Of a DNA stretch of 17,475 nt, positions 6,391 to 13,527 are shown piece by piece; the first letter of the stretch is position 1, and each line of letters begins with the position of its first letter. The DNA lies in contig DKBD01000076.1 in assembly GCA_002451055.1 (NCBI GenBank), positions 1 to 17,475 of the forward strand. The letters are read 5' to 3'. Made by a program: the position numbers and the translations under genes. The notes under the pieces were generated by a model. That model did not search any database. It was not told the DNA's origin and was given only the letters and a program-made list of their open reading frames with translations. Origin of the DNA: Nitrospira sp. UBA6909. GTDB taxonomy: Bacteria; Nitrospirota; Nitrospiria; Nitrospirales; Nitrospiraceae.

Positions 6391-7158
6391 ATGGCCAGCG
6401 TCAAGGCGACGATGAGCGCGCTTGGAATCACTCCCGGGGGCTCACTTCTGTTTAATTTCTTCGGCTTCATTCGAGCCCGTGTCCCCCCGGATCCGGTGAC
6501 AACGACCGCATCGGTTTCGGTATTGGGACAGATCCGCAACGTGCAGCAGAGACACGTGCACTTGAACGTCATCCGCGTCGGCTTCGATGCGATCTCCGGC
6601 GCGACGGCTCAGGATCAGGCTCTGCAGACGATCGACTACGCCATCTATCGGACCCGTATCATCTACTCTGCGGTCAACCTCGGCGTCGGCAGGGTCCTGC
6701 ACTGGTTCATTACGGCGGCCGATGCGGACGGCTTCGACGACCTCGGCAGCGAGGGCGAGGCTGATGATCTGATTGCCGGCTGGTCGGTTCCCAACAACGG
6801 GATCGATGCATTCGTCGTACGCAACATCAGCGACTCCGACTTTGTCGGCAAGGCAGCCGATATCCCCGGCGACTGCGACAAGGAGTCAAAGGACGACGGG
6901 GTCATCGCCGGGGAGGCCAGTCGAACGGGCGATGCTTTCGCCCGCACCTTCGCGCACGAGATCGGACATCACCTGGGATTGTCCCACAATCATGGCGGGA
7001 GCCCGGATTGTCCGAACACGACCAACGGCTGCAACAACTTGATGGCGCAAACCCGCTGTGCGAATTCATGCGGCGGCGGCGTGCGGACCGCGGTCCTCTT
7101 GACCGGCAACCAGGGAACGACAATGCGCGGCCACTGTTCGGTCCTGAATGCCATCTGA
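6391..7158 (+). CDS. Metzincin-type zinc metalloprotease
   Basis: The 255-residue protein carries H189-E190-I-G-H193-H194-L-G196-L-S-H199, the HExxHxxGxxH zinc site of metzincins. A downstream NLMAQ (Met218) fits the Met-turn. Glu190 would be the general base. The fold before it (about 50-160) is mixed alpha/beta, with acidic, possibly calcium-binding stretches (DADGFDD, GEADD, DCDKESKDDG). The catalytic half has six cysteines (162, 207, 214, 223, 227, 248), which suggests disulfides and hence action outside the cytoplasm, yet no signal peptide, propeptide or lipobox is visible. I cannot assign it to a named metzincin family. The ATG is preceded by GGGGGACGG and lies 13 bp after the repeat gene, so the two are probably cotranscribed. 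It may process the repeat protein or attack an external substrate; both are inference. Confidence 0.8.
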   Translation: MASVKATMSALGITPGGSLLFNFFGFIRARVPPDPVTTTASVSVLGQIRNVQQRHVHLNVIRVGFDAISGATAQDQALQTIDYAIYRTRIIYSAVNLGVGRVLHWFITAADADGFDDLGSEGEADDLIAGWSVPNNGIDAFVVRNISDSDFVGKAADIPGDCDKESKDDGVIAGEASRTGDAFARTFAHEIGHHLGLSHNHGGSPDCPNTTNGCNNLMAQTRCANSCGGGVRTAVLLTGNQGTTMRGHCSVLNAI

Positions 7159-7167
7159 TGGATTTGC

Positions 7168-7174
7168 AGGAGGA
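7168..7174 (+). promoter_or_regulatory. Ribosome-binding site that decides the HEAT gene start
   Basis: AGGAGGA lies 6 bases before ATG 7181. The frame could also begin at ATG 7148, which overlaps the protease gene and has no such site, so 7181 is preferred. Confidence 0.8.
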
Positions 7175-7180
7175 AGAACA

Positions 7181-8218
7181 ATGATCTGTGGATTGGATGA
7201 AGAGGGCCTCGTCACCACGGTTTCCGAAGAGGAACTGGTCGCAATCGTCGCAGGCCGCCGCCCTCAACAGGACCGCTCCCTCGCCCTCAAGGAATTCCTT
7301 CGCCGCCGTTCGCCAAGAATCGGTCCCGTGTTGCGCGACCTGGTCGTGGACCGCGCGGCCCCTGCCGAGTTACGGGGAGCGGCGGCAATGGCGCTTGGCG
7401 CAAGACGCGATCCAGAGAGTGAACAGTCGTTGATCGAAGCCCTCGCCACGACCGAGCCAGTGATTGTCCGGCGGGCGTCGGAGGCGCTTGGTCGGGTCGG
7501 GGGTGAACAGGCCCTTGCCGCCTTGAAGCGGGTTCGTGCGGAGTCCGGTGGAGGCACCGGTAGAAGCGTCGCGTTCGCACAGGCGTTGATCGGCTACCGA
7601 CTGGGCCTCACCCAGGAGCGGTTGCCATCGCCACCGCCGGATGAGCTGTTGACCGTAGCCCGCGAACGGGCCGTTCCGCTGGAGTTCAAAGCGGTCACCC
7701 AGGCTGCGATCCGCGCCGCCCGCCCAGTGCTGGAGGAGCTCCTGCCGGCCATCGCCGTTTCGGAAAAGGGATCGATCCGCTTCACCTGCCGAAACGAACA
7801 CCTCTGGATCGTCGTGCCCAAAGAGGTGGCAGGAGAACGAGTCACGGTACAATTGGGCAAGCGGAGTGCCGTCGCCGCAGTTGTGCTCAAGGAGTCGAGC
7901 TGCCCTAACGGCTGGTATGTCTCCGAATACCTCCTCAGCCATCCCGTCGACCGGAAAAAGGCTGAGGTATTCGGAATACGGCCTTCCGGCATCACCTGCC
8001 ATTACGGCGGCATACAGCTGACGGGGGCCAAGGCGCGCGTGACCCTGCAGGCAGTGAGTACGCCCCACGTGCCGGCAATCGAATTCACCGCCGAGTACGA
8101 CGGCGCAAAAGGTAAGTTCGCCATGATCGAGGCATTTCTGGCAATGACATCCTTAGATAGGCAGAAGCGGCCGTCCGCACCAGGCGCCACTGCTCTGCCG
8201 GTCTCGCCTCAACTCTAG
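7181..8218 (+). CDS. HEAT-repeat protein with a beta-rich C-terminal domain
   Basis: The protein has 345 residues from ATG 7181. Residues about 32-120 are HEAT/PBS-lyase-type helical repeats (LRRRSPRIGPVLRDLVVD, AELRGAAAMALGARRD, EPVIVRRASEALGRVGGEQA), a fold that binds proteins or helices. A second helical part runs to about 195. Residues about 197-325 are beta-rich with no family that I recognise, containing RFTCRNEHLWIVVPKEV, ERVTVQLGKRSAV, NGWYVSEYLLSHPVD and GITCHYGGIQL. The C-terminus is Pro/Ala/Ser-rich. There is no signal peptide. It begins 22 bp after the protease gene, so it belongs to the same unit and may be an adaptor, chaperone or immunity-like partner, but no motif decides this. 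PBS-lyase activity on bilins is very unlikely in this context. Confidence 0.75.
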   Translation: MICGLDEEGLVTTVSEEELVAIVAGRRPQQDRSLALKEFLRRRSPRIGPVLRDLVVDRAAPAELRGAAAMALGARRDPESEQSLIEALATTEPVIVRRASEALGRVGGEQALAALKRVRAESGGGTGRSVAFAQALIGYRLGLTQERLPSPPPDELLTVARERAVPLEFKAVTQAAIRAARPVLEELLPAIAVSEKGSIRFTCRNEHLWIVVPKEVAGERVTVQLGKRSAVAAVVLKESSCPNGWYVSEYLLSHPVDRKKAEVFGIRPSGITCHYGGIQLTGAKARVTLQAVSTPHVPAIEFTAEYDGAKGKFAMIEAFLAMTSLDRQKRPSAPGATALPVSPQL

Positions 8219-8257
8219 CAGGGACCGGCTCATCAGTTATCCACGGCAACTAGGATA

Positions 8258-9253
8258 TCAACGGCCTGATTGTAGATGAACGATGGTTCCGTTTTCTCCG
8301 CTCGCCCAGCCATGTGCGGCATCGGGAAAACTGAGACCAAATAACGAAGAAGAGGCGATCGGCTTCTCCTCGCTCCAGTTGAAGCCTGCATCGGTAGTTC
8401 TGTACAGCATGCCGCGTTCGCCGACAATCCATCCGGATTGAGGGCTTGTGAACCGCACCTTCAAGAGATCCACAAGCTTTGTGCAGGTCTTGCCGCACGG
8501 CAGTGAGCGGTCAATCCATCGAGCGCCACCGTCAGTGGTTTGAAAGAGAGCACCGGCATTGCCGACCGCCCACCCATTCATCTCATCGGCAAACACGACG
8601 TCAAAGAGAGTCACCGCTCCCTGTGTCTCACGAGACACCCATGTGGCTCCTCCATCATCCGTCGTCAGGACGGTTCCCAACGCGCCGACGATCGTGCCTT
8701 GGCGTTCATTGAAAAAGTGCGCAGCATAGAGCGCCGCATTGGTCCCGCTTCGCTGCTCCATCCAATGCTCACCGCCGTCGGTCGTATGCAATATGGTTCC
8801 CCCTCCCCCGACGACCCATCCGCTGGTGGGAGAAATGAACGACACATGATACAGCGGCTGCTGCGTATCCAGCGGTTTTGTCAGCCAGGTGTCTCCTCCG
8901 TCAATGGTACGGCGCAGCGTTCCACCGGATCCGCTTATCCAGCCGGTCTTTCCATCGGCAAAGAAGACCGACGTCAGCAGGACGGTTGTTCCGCTCGGCA
9001 CCTTCCGCCAGGTTTTGCCGCTGTCCGTTGTCTTAAGGATCGTCCCTCCGGAACCCGCAGCCCACCCGGTTTTGGGCGTGAGAAATTGGATGCTCATCAC
9101 GGTCGCTTCCGTGTGGCTTTTTTGAGGCTGCACAAGCAGCGGCGAAGGTTCACTCTGCGCAGGGATAACCGACAGAAACACGGTGAACGACATGAACAGT
9201 AAACAAACCGCTACCCATGCTTCACCGACCTGCGTTGTTCGACAACAAGACAT
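8258..9253 (-). CDS. YCF48/HCF136-like seven-repeat beta-propeller protein, exported
   Basis: The protein has 331 residues from ATG 9253. The N-terminus (MSCCRTTQVGEAW, then hydrophobic VAVCLLFMSFTVFLSVIPA and QSE) is a signal peptide or anchor. The rest is seven repeats of the form G-W-x-x-G-x-x-G-T-[IL]-x-x-T-x-D-[GS]-G-x-x-W (GWAAGSGGT, GWISGSGGT, GWVVGGGGT, GTIVGALGT, GWAVGNAGA, GWIVGERGM, GWASGENGT), enough for a seven-bladed propeller. In photosynthetic organisms YCF48/HCF136 helps assemble photosystem II; in other bacteria such proteins are generic secreted scaffolds, so a photosynthetic role is not implied. The start codon overlaps the stop of the IPT/TIG gene as TAATG, so translation is coupled. 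A longer frame from TTG 9292 would overlap that gene more and has no site of its own. Confidence 0.86.
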   Translation of the reverse strand: MSCCRTTQVGEAWVAVCLLFMSFTVFLSVIPAQSEPSPLLVQPQKSHTEATVMSIQFLTPKTGWAAGSGGTILKTTDSGKTWRKVPSGTTVLLTSVFFADGKTGWISGSGGTLRRTIDGGDTWLTKPLDTQQPLYHVSFISPTSGWVVGGGGTILHTTDGGEHWMEQRSGTNAALYAAHFFNERQGTIVGALGTVLTTDDGGATWVSRETQGAVTLFDVVFADEMNGWAVGNAGALFQTTDGGARWIDRSLPCGKTCTKLVDLLKVRFTSPQSGWIVGERGMLYRTTDAGFNWSEEKPIASSSLFGLSFPDAAHGWASGENGTIVHLQSGR

Positions 9254-10959
9254 TATTGATTCGTATTCGCGTCGGGCCGATTTGCGTTCCAATAACCCAT
9301 GTCGGGAAGCCCCTTGGCTTCGATCGTGAAGGGTCCGGCCTCAACCGTCACCCATTCCTTGGGTGAGCAGCAGCCGCCGTCAGGCAGGAGATCCCAGGAT
9401 CCTCGTCGAACGACCAGCGGGCCTGTCGCCAAATCATGGAAAAACGCCCCCTTCCTGCCGATGCCGAACAGGTTTCGATGGGGAACTTTCACCACGATCT
9501 CCGAATCGGTCCAGGATTCCACCAAGGCGGCGGTCCCGTTGAACAAGACTTCCGTCCGCGACACATTGCTGACTACATTATCTCCGCTGTCCGGTTCGTT
9601 GATTTCGACATCGAGACGCCGCTTGTACGCTTTTCGGCTCAATCCCAGTTCTGTATGTTCAGCGGTCTTCAAAAATGTGCCGAACCCCCGCCCTTTAATG
9701 GTGACCGTTTCATCCAATCCAGCCGATTTCGGCTCATACGATTCTATGACAGGAGTCACCACCGTAAATGTTCCCGCCTGCGTTTCTACCACTCCCTGCT
9801 CGGCGCAACAGAGGCCGTCCGGAGTCGGCTTGGTCGCACCGCGATAGATCACCACGTTCCCGCTCTTGGCGCTGAAGGGTACCCAGACGTCGATCCGATC
9901 GTCGTTCCACCGGTAGACGACCGCCGGTACGCCTCCGATCTCTACACGGTTCTCGCCCTTATTGAAGTCCATGAAGTTGTACGGTGTTGCGCCACTTTCA
10001 GAATAGAACCCAAAATGCTCCCCGTCGATGCGGAGGAGCGTCCCGATCGGCGCGCTGGCGGGACTGATTGCGGTCACCTTGGGGACATGGACCGTAAATT
10101 GGCCAACCGTACGGCTGCGCCCACGGCTTTGCAGAATCACCGGCCCAGACTCGGCTCCCAGCGGAACATGAGCCACGATCGCGTCATCCTTCCACTGAGC
10201 GATCGTCGCGGGCTGCTTCCCGATCAATACGGCATCATCAGGGCCTTTCACGGCTCTGAAGCCACCTCCGAATAAGACCACTTTTGTGCCGACGGGGCCG
10301 CTGTCGGGATCGACACGGACCGACGGAATCAGCGAGAGAGGGACCGCGTTGCTGACCACATACTCGACCGGCGCACAGCACGATCCATCCGGCAGCCGAT
10401 CGGAAGAGGCCAACCGGACGACGACATCTCCATCGGCTGCATTAGCGGGAATTACCAATTCAATCCGATCGTCTTTCCACCGTCTGGGACGAACGGCCAC
10501 GCCGCCGACCGTCACATCGTTCACGCCGAACATGGTGTTCGGATCACGGCCCCCTGCTGTCACACCGAAATGACGACCGGTAATCTGGAGCAACGAGCCG
10601 CGTTCCGCCTCCGTCGGGGTGATCGCGTCGATCTGCGGCATCACCACGGTCAAGGTTCCCGCTTGCAGCTTCTTCTTGCCCGCAACGATCTCAACCGGAC
10701 CGCTTGTGGCTTTCAAGGGCACCTTGACCTCGATCACATCCGGTTCCCATCGTTGGATCAATGCGGAAACGCCGCTGATCATCACTTGGTTAATCTGGAC
10801 CGATTGAAACGCCCCGAAACCTTGACCGCTGAGCACCAACGTGGCGCCAGGAGGAACCGATTGGGAAGACAATTCGATGGAAGAGGTTGCTGCCTGAGCC
10901 GAAAGAGCAAGGCCGCCCCAGAAGATGGCGAACGAAACCAACACCACTGCTGTTCTCAT
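9253..10959 (-). CDS. Exported IPT/TIG multi-domain protein with PDGxCC motifs
   Basis: The protein has 568 residues from ATG 10959. MRTAVVLVSFAIFWGGLALSAQA followed by ATSS is a good Sec signal peptide. The mature part is five immunoglobulin-like IPT/TIG domains, each opening with a P-x-[VI]-x-x-[IVY]-x-P-x-[ST]-[AG] strand and GxxFG turn (SGQGFGAF, TGRHFGVT, FGGGFRAV, DGEHFGFY, KGRGFGTF), and each with a W-x-[DP]-D-x-I-x-[VAL] strand. Three domains (second, fourth, fifth) carry an insert ending PDGSCC, PDGLCC or PDGGCC. The Cys pairs may form vicinal or inter-domain disulfides or bind metal. The domains suggest surface adhesion or a scaffold. ATG 10959 is preferred over upstream in-frame ATGs at 11028 and 10986 because AAAGGA precedes it and the signal peptide then begins correctly. 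It is cotranscribed with the YCF48-like gene. Confidence 0.85.
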   Translation of the reverse strand: MRTAVVLVSFAIFWGGLALSAQAATSSIELSSQSVPPGATLVLSGQGFGAFQSVQINQVMISGVSALIQRWEPDVIEVKVPLKATSGPVEIVAGKKKLQAGTLTVVMPQIDAITPTEAERGSLLQITGRHFGVTAGGRDPNTMFGVNDVTVGGVAVRPRRWKDDRIELVIPANAADGDVVVRLASSDRLPDGSCCAPVEYVVSNAVPLSLIPSVRVDPDSGPVGTKVVLFGGGFRAVKGPDDAVLIGKQPATIAQWKDDAIVAHVPLGAESGPVILQSRGRSRTVGQFTVHVPKVTAISPASAPIGTLLRIDGEHFGFYSESGATPYNFMDFNKGENRVEIGGVPAVVYRWNDDRIDVWVPFSAKSGNVVIYRGATKPTPDGLCCAEQGVVETQAGTFTVVTPVIESYEPKSAGLDETVTIKGRGFGTFLKTAEHTELGLSRKAYKRRLDVEINEPDSGDNVVSNVSRTEVLFNGTAALVESWTDSEIVVKVPHRNLFGIGRKGAFFHDLATGPLVVRRGSWDLLPDGGCCSPKEWVTVEAGPFTIEAKGLPDMGYWNANRPDANTNQ

Positions 10960-10963
10960 AACA

Positions 10964-10969
10964 TCCTTT
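10964..10969 (-). promoter_or_regulatory. Ribosome-binding site that decides the IPT/TIG gene start
   Basis: AAAGGA on the minus strand lies 4 bases before ATG 10959. Neither upstream in-frame ATG has one. Confidence 0.6.
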
Positions 10970-11045
10970 CTATCGACGGAAGTCATAGGCTGGGCGACGA
11001 AAGACTGCTCGTCCTGTCGCAAACCCATGCGGACGGCGTGATCAG

Positions 11046-11075
11046 ACTATAGCAATCGATTTTTTCGGGAGTCAA
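11046..11075 (-). promoter_or_regulatory. Sigma-70-type promoter of the IPT/TIG-YCF48 operon
   Basis: On the minus strand TTGACT (11070-11075) and TATAGT (11046-11051) are each 5/6 matches to consensus, with an 18-base spacer. Transcription would start near 11039, giving an untranslated leader of about 80 nt before ATG 10959. This also argues against the start at 11028. Confidence 0.65.
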
Positions 11076-11100
11076 GAAGGCAATCTTCGCTTCGATTGCT
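11051..11100. repeat. Nine-bp inverted repeat framing the promoter's -35 element
   Basis: AGCAATCGA (11051-11059) and TCGATTGCT (11092-11100) are exact inverted copies whose centres are 41 bp apart, about four helical turns. One arm touches the -10 element and fills the start of the spacer, the other lies 16 bp upstream of the -35. This is the layout of a two-site operator, though chance is possible. Confidence 0.4.
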
Positions 11101-11167
11101 CGCTCAAGTCCTGCGAGGAAGGTGCTGAAACGCGCGGAGAGATCAAAAAAACCCTATAGTATTGGCG

Positions 11168-11626
11168 CTACGACACCTGAACGATCAGCTCGATTTCTAC
11201 CGGAGCCTGGCGGGGAAGTTCGGCGGCGCCGACCGCCACACGGGCATGCCGCCCTGGTTCCCCGAAGATCGACACCAGGAGATCCGATGCGCCATTCAAG
11301 ACCTGGGGCTGATCAGTGAACCCGTCGGCCGAGGCGATATGTCCGACCATCTTCACGATACGTTGCACTCGATCCAGCGAACCCATCTCCGCTTTCACGA
11401 TCGCGAGGGCGTTCAGCACCGCCGTCTGTGCCGCTTCTCTCCCCTGTTCGATTGAAAGACCTGCTCCGAGTTTTCCGGTCATGGTGAGCTGTCCGTCTCG
11501 CGATGGCAGGACACCTGACAGAAACAGCAGGTCGCCGACCTTGACCACGGGGACATAATTCGCCACCGGTTTCGGCGCCGCCGGCAAGATCAACCCTAGT
11601 TCGTTCAGTTTCTCTTCGTATGACAT
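11168..11626 (-). CDS. RidA/YjgF/YER057c/UK114 family protein
   Basis: The protein has 152 residues. RidA hydrolyses reactive 2-aminoacrylate-type enamine/imine intermediates released by PLP enzymes; other family members act as deaminases on different substrates. The sequence fits the longer (about 150-residue) branch: GDLLFLSGVLPSRDG near the N-terminus, AAQTAVLNALAIVKAE in the helix, and HARVAVGAAELPRQAPVEIELIV near the end. R129 is in the position of the carboxylate-binding arginine of E. coli RidA, and E144/E146 in the following strand match its conserved acidic position. GGAAGGATCAGG precedes the ATG. It follows deoB by 78 bp in the same direction, so it could be the last gene of that operon or have its own promoter. 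Which amine substrate it uses cannot be told from sequence. Confidence 0.9.
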   Translation of the reverse strand: MSYEEKLNELGLILPAAPKPVANYVPVVKVGDLLFLSGVLPSRDGQLTMTGKLGAGLSIEQGREAAQTAVLNALAIVKAEMGSLDRVQRIVKMVGHIASADGFTDQPQVLNGASDLLVSIFGEPGRHARVAVGAAELPRQAPVEIELIVQVS

Positions 11627-11704
11627 CCTGATCCTTCCACCCTCCCTCTGTACTTCCTGCTGTGTACCTTTGACGTCTCACGCCTCACTCTTCACCCATT
11701 CCAA

Positions 11705-12859
11705 TCACGGTTTGATGGCCGGCCAGAAGCTGTCCCCGATCGGCAGTCGTTCGGCTTGGAGCGCTTCCACAATCGTTTGCCCCAAGTCGGCCGCGGTCGC
11801 ACGCGTTCCCAAATCCACCCCTCTCGTCAGTTTCGGACCGGTGATGAGAAGAGGAATATATTCGCGCGTCGGCGTTTTTGCCGGCTTCGAGAGGTCGCGT
11901 CCATGATCGCCCGTCAGGATGAAGACATCCCCTGCGCGCAGTGTATCGAACAAATCCGGCAAGCGGCGGTCGAATTCTTCGAGCCCCGACGCAGCTTGAG
12001 CACTATCCTCCGGCAATAGATCCAGACTCGCATAGAGCAAGCCACGGGGCACTTTCTTCAGCATTCCGACCGTGTTGTCGAACGCTTCTGCTGCAGACAC
12101 AGCGGGAAAGGTTCTCGTCAGGCCTCGGCCGCTGAACAAATCATGGACTTTCCCAATCCCCATGACGATCTGGCCGGATCGATTCAGCGTATCCAACATC
12201 GTGACGCTCGGCGGTTCAGCCACGATATCCCTCCGGCCCACATGGGGGCGGAGGGATCCTGGCTCGCCGGCAACCGGTTGGATGACCATACGGATCAGTG
12301 TGTCGATCTTCTTCACCGTCTTCCATGCCTCGCGGCACTGCTGATACAAAACGGCAAGCGGCATCACCGATTCATGCGCGGCCACATAGCAGGTATTCCC
12401 ACCATCGGTCCATACCATAGGAGACCCGCTCGCGATGTGGTCCGCTCCATATTCAGACAGCATCGTTTCCATGGAGGCGATGCGTTTCCCGATCACCTTC
12501 CGCCCCAACGCTTGTTCGAGGGCGTCCACGACGTGTGGCGGAATTCCCGTCGAATAATGGCCTGCGCTTTCGCGAACGACGACCCCATTGGTTTCCCAAT
12601 ACCCTGCGACCGAGTCTTTCCCCTGCGACGTAAATCCAAGGCGCCCGAAACACCCCTGGGGTTGCGTCGTCGAGAGCACGCCTCGAATCTGCGCAATATG
12701 TCCCAGCCCGAGCGCTTCCATATTCGGGAGGCTCAAGCCGCCGACGGCATCTGCCAAGTGGGCGAGCGTATCGGCGTCGGCATCTCCATACTCGGCGGCG
12801 TCCGGTAGTGGTCCGACTCCCAATCCATCGATCACAAACAAGAGAACACGATTGATCAT
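11705..12859 (-). CDS. deoB: Phosphopentomutase (DeoB) homologue with altered active site
   Basis: DeoB interconverts (deoxy)ribose 1- and 5-phosphate, feeding DeoC. The 384-residue length and many segments match: FVIDGLGVGPLPDA (metal ligand D11), the GKD-loop, RRDIVAEPPSVTMLDTL, GIGKVHDLFSGRG, LEEFDRRLPDLF and GDHGRD (D318, H319). Several key positions differ from the canonical enzyme as I remember it. GKDTTTGHWE reads GKDSVAGYWE (phospho-Thr replaced by S83). The DxLxGHRRD metal loop is replaced by D280-LLPEDSAQ, with the His gone. The DHTRE histidine is P330 (TPTRE). The substrate loop YTSADSV is WTDGGNT. It therefore may be a diverged mutase, a relative with another substrate, or inactive. 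The ATG at 12859 overlaps the deoC stop as ATGA. The longer frame to 12880 lies inside deoC. Confidence 0.82.
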   Translation of the reverse strand: MINRVLLFVIDGLGVGPLPDAAEYGDADADTLAHLADAVGGLSLPNMEALGLGHIAQIRGVLSTTQPQGCFGRLGFTSQGKDSVAGYWETNGVVVRESAGHYSTGIPPHVVDALEQALGRKVIGKRIASMETMLSEYGADHIASGSPMVWTDGGNTCYVAAHESVMPLAVLYQQCREAWKTVKKIDTLIRMVIQPVAGEPGSLRPHVGRRDIVAEPPSVTMLDTLNRSGQIVMGIGKVHDLFSGRGLTRTFPAVSAAEAFDNTVGMLKKVPRGLLYASLDLLPEDSAQAASGLEEFDRRLPDLFDTLRAGDVFILTGDHGRDLSKPAKTPTREYIPLLITGPKLTRGVDLGTRATAADLGQTIVEALQAERLPIGDSFWPAIKP

Positions 12860-13527
12860 GCGTGCACCGACCCCTTCCATTCTTCCACAATCTTCAGACT
12901 CGCACTGGTTCCAATACGATCAGCCCCCGCCTCCAGCATGGCCTGCGTGGTCTTCCAATCCCTGATGCCGCCGGACGCCTTGACCTTGGCCTTTCCAGCG
13001 ACGGCTGCCTTCATGAGCCGCACATCCTCGACCGTTGCGCCTGCTGTGGCAAAGCCTGTGGATGTCTTGACATAGTCCACCCCTGCCTCGACCGCGAGCC
13101 GGCAGGCCGTCAGTTTTTCCTGCTGTGTGAGATAGCAGGTTTCAAGAATGACTTTATGTTCGGCGCTGGGCGTGGCCTTCACCACCTCGGCGATGTCGCG
13201 CCGCACTGCATCATGATCCCCTGATTTCAGCCGGCTGACATTGATGACCATATCGAGGACAGTGGCCCCATGCGCGACGGCATCAACCGCTTCAAGCACT
13301 TTCGCCTTTGTCGTATGGCCGCCTAAGGGGAATCCAATTGGAATGCCGACTCGAATGTCGGCGCCGGCGACGGCCGCCACTGCCTCGTCTATGTAGCAAG
13401 GAGGAACGAAAATCACCGTGAAGCCGTGTTCTTTGGCCTCGCGGCACAGTCGCAGTACGTCGGTCTTGGTTGCGTCTGGCCGAAGCACGGTATGATCGAT
13501 GAGGCTCGGCAAATTCCACTCAGGCAT
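12856..13527 (-). CDS. deoC: Deoxyribose-phosphate aldolase
   Basis: DeoC cleaves 2-deoxyribose 5-phosphate to glyceraldehyde 3-phosphate and acetaldehyde in the cytoplasm, the last step of deoxynucleoside breakdown. The 223-residue protein is full length for the bacterial class I family. The Schiff-base lysine is K154 in YVKTSTGF, the second active-site lysine is K183 in VKASGGIRD, and the proton-relay aspartate is D92 in LDMVIN. The N-terminal IDHTVLRPDAT and GFPLGGHTTKAK motifs are intact. AAGGAG 11 bases upstream supports the start, which lies 8 bp inside the mltG 3' end. Its stop overlaps the deoB start. The pairing with the mutase homologue points to deoxyribose or ribose phosphate salvage. 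I see nothing missing. Confidence 0.95.
   Translation of the reverse strand: MPEWNLPSLIDHTVLRPDATKTDVLRLCREAKEHGFTVIFVPPCYIDEAVAAVAGADIRVGIPIGFPLGGHTTKAKVLEAVDAVAHGATVLDMVINVSRLKSGDHDAVRRDIAEVVKATPSAEHKVILETCYLTQQEKLTACRLAVEAGVDYVKTSTGFATAGATVEDVRLMKAAVAGKAKVKASGGIRDWKTTQAMLEAGADRIGTSASLKIVEEWKGSVHA

Noticed and set aside
7370..8068. 232-codon minus-strand frame opposite the HEAT gene
   Set aside because: The plus-strand frame has HEAT repeats, a strong ribosome-binding site and operon context; the antisense frame resembles nothing.
5124..8218. Prophage or tail-like device as an assigned identity
   Set aside because: The fibre-like protein alone is not enough: no capsid, sheath, baseplate, integrase or att repeats are visible in the window.
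11130..11167. Run of seven T after the ridA stop as an intrinsic terminator
   Set aside because: I found no stable GC-rich stem directly before the T-run; only a short CTATAG palindrome is present.
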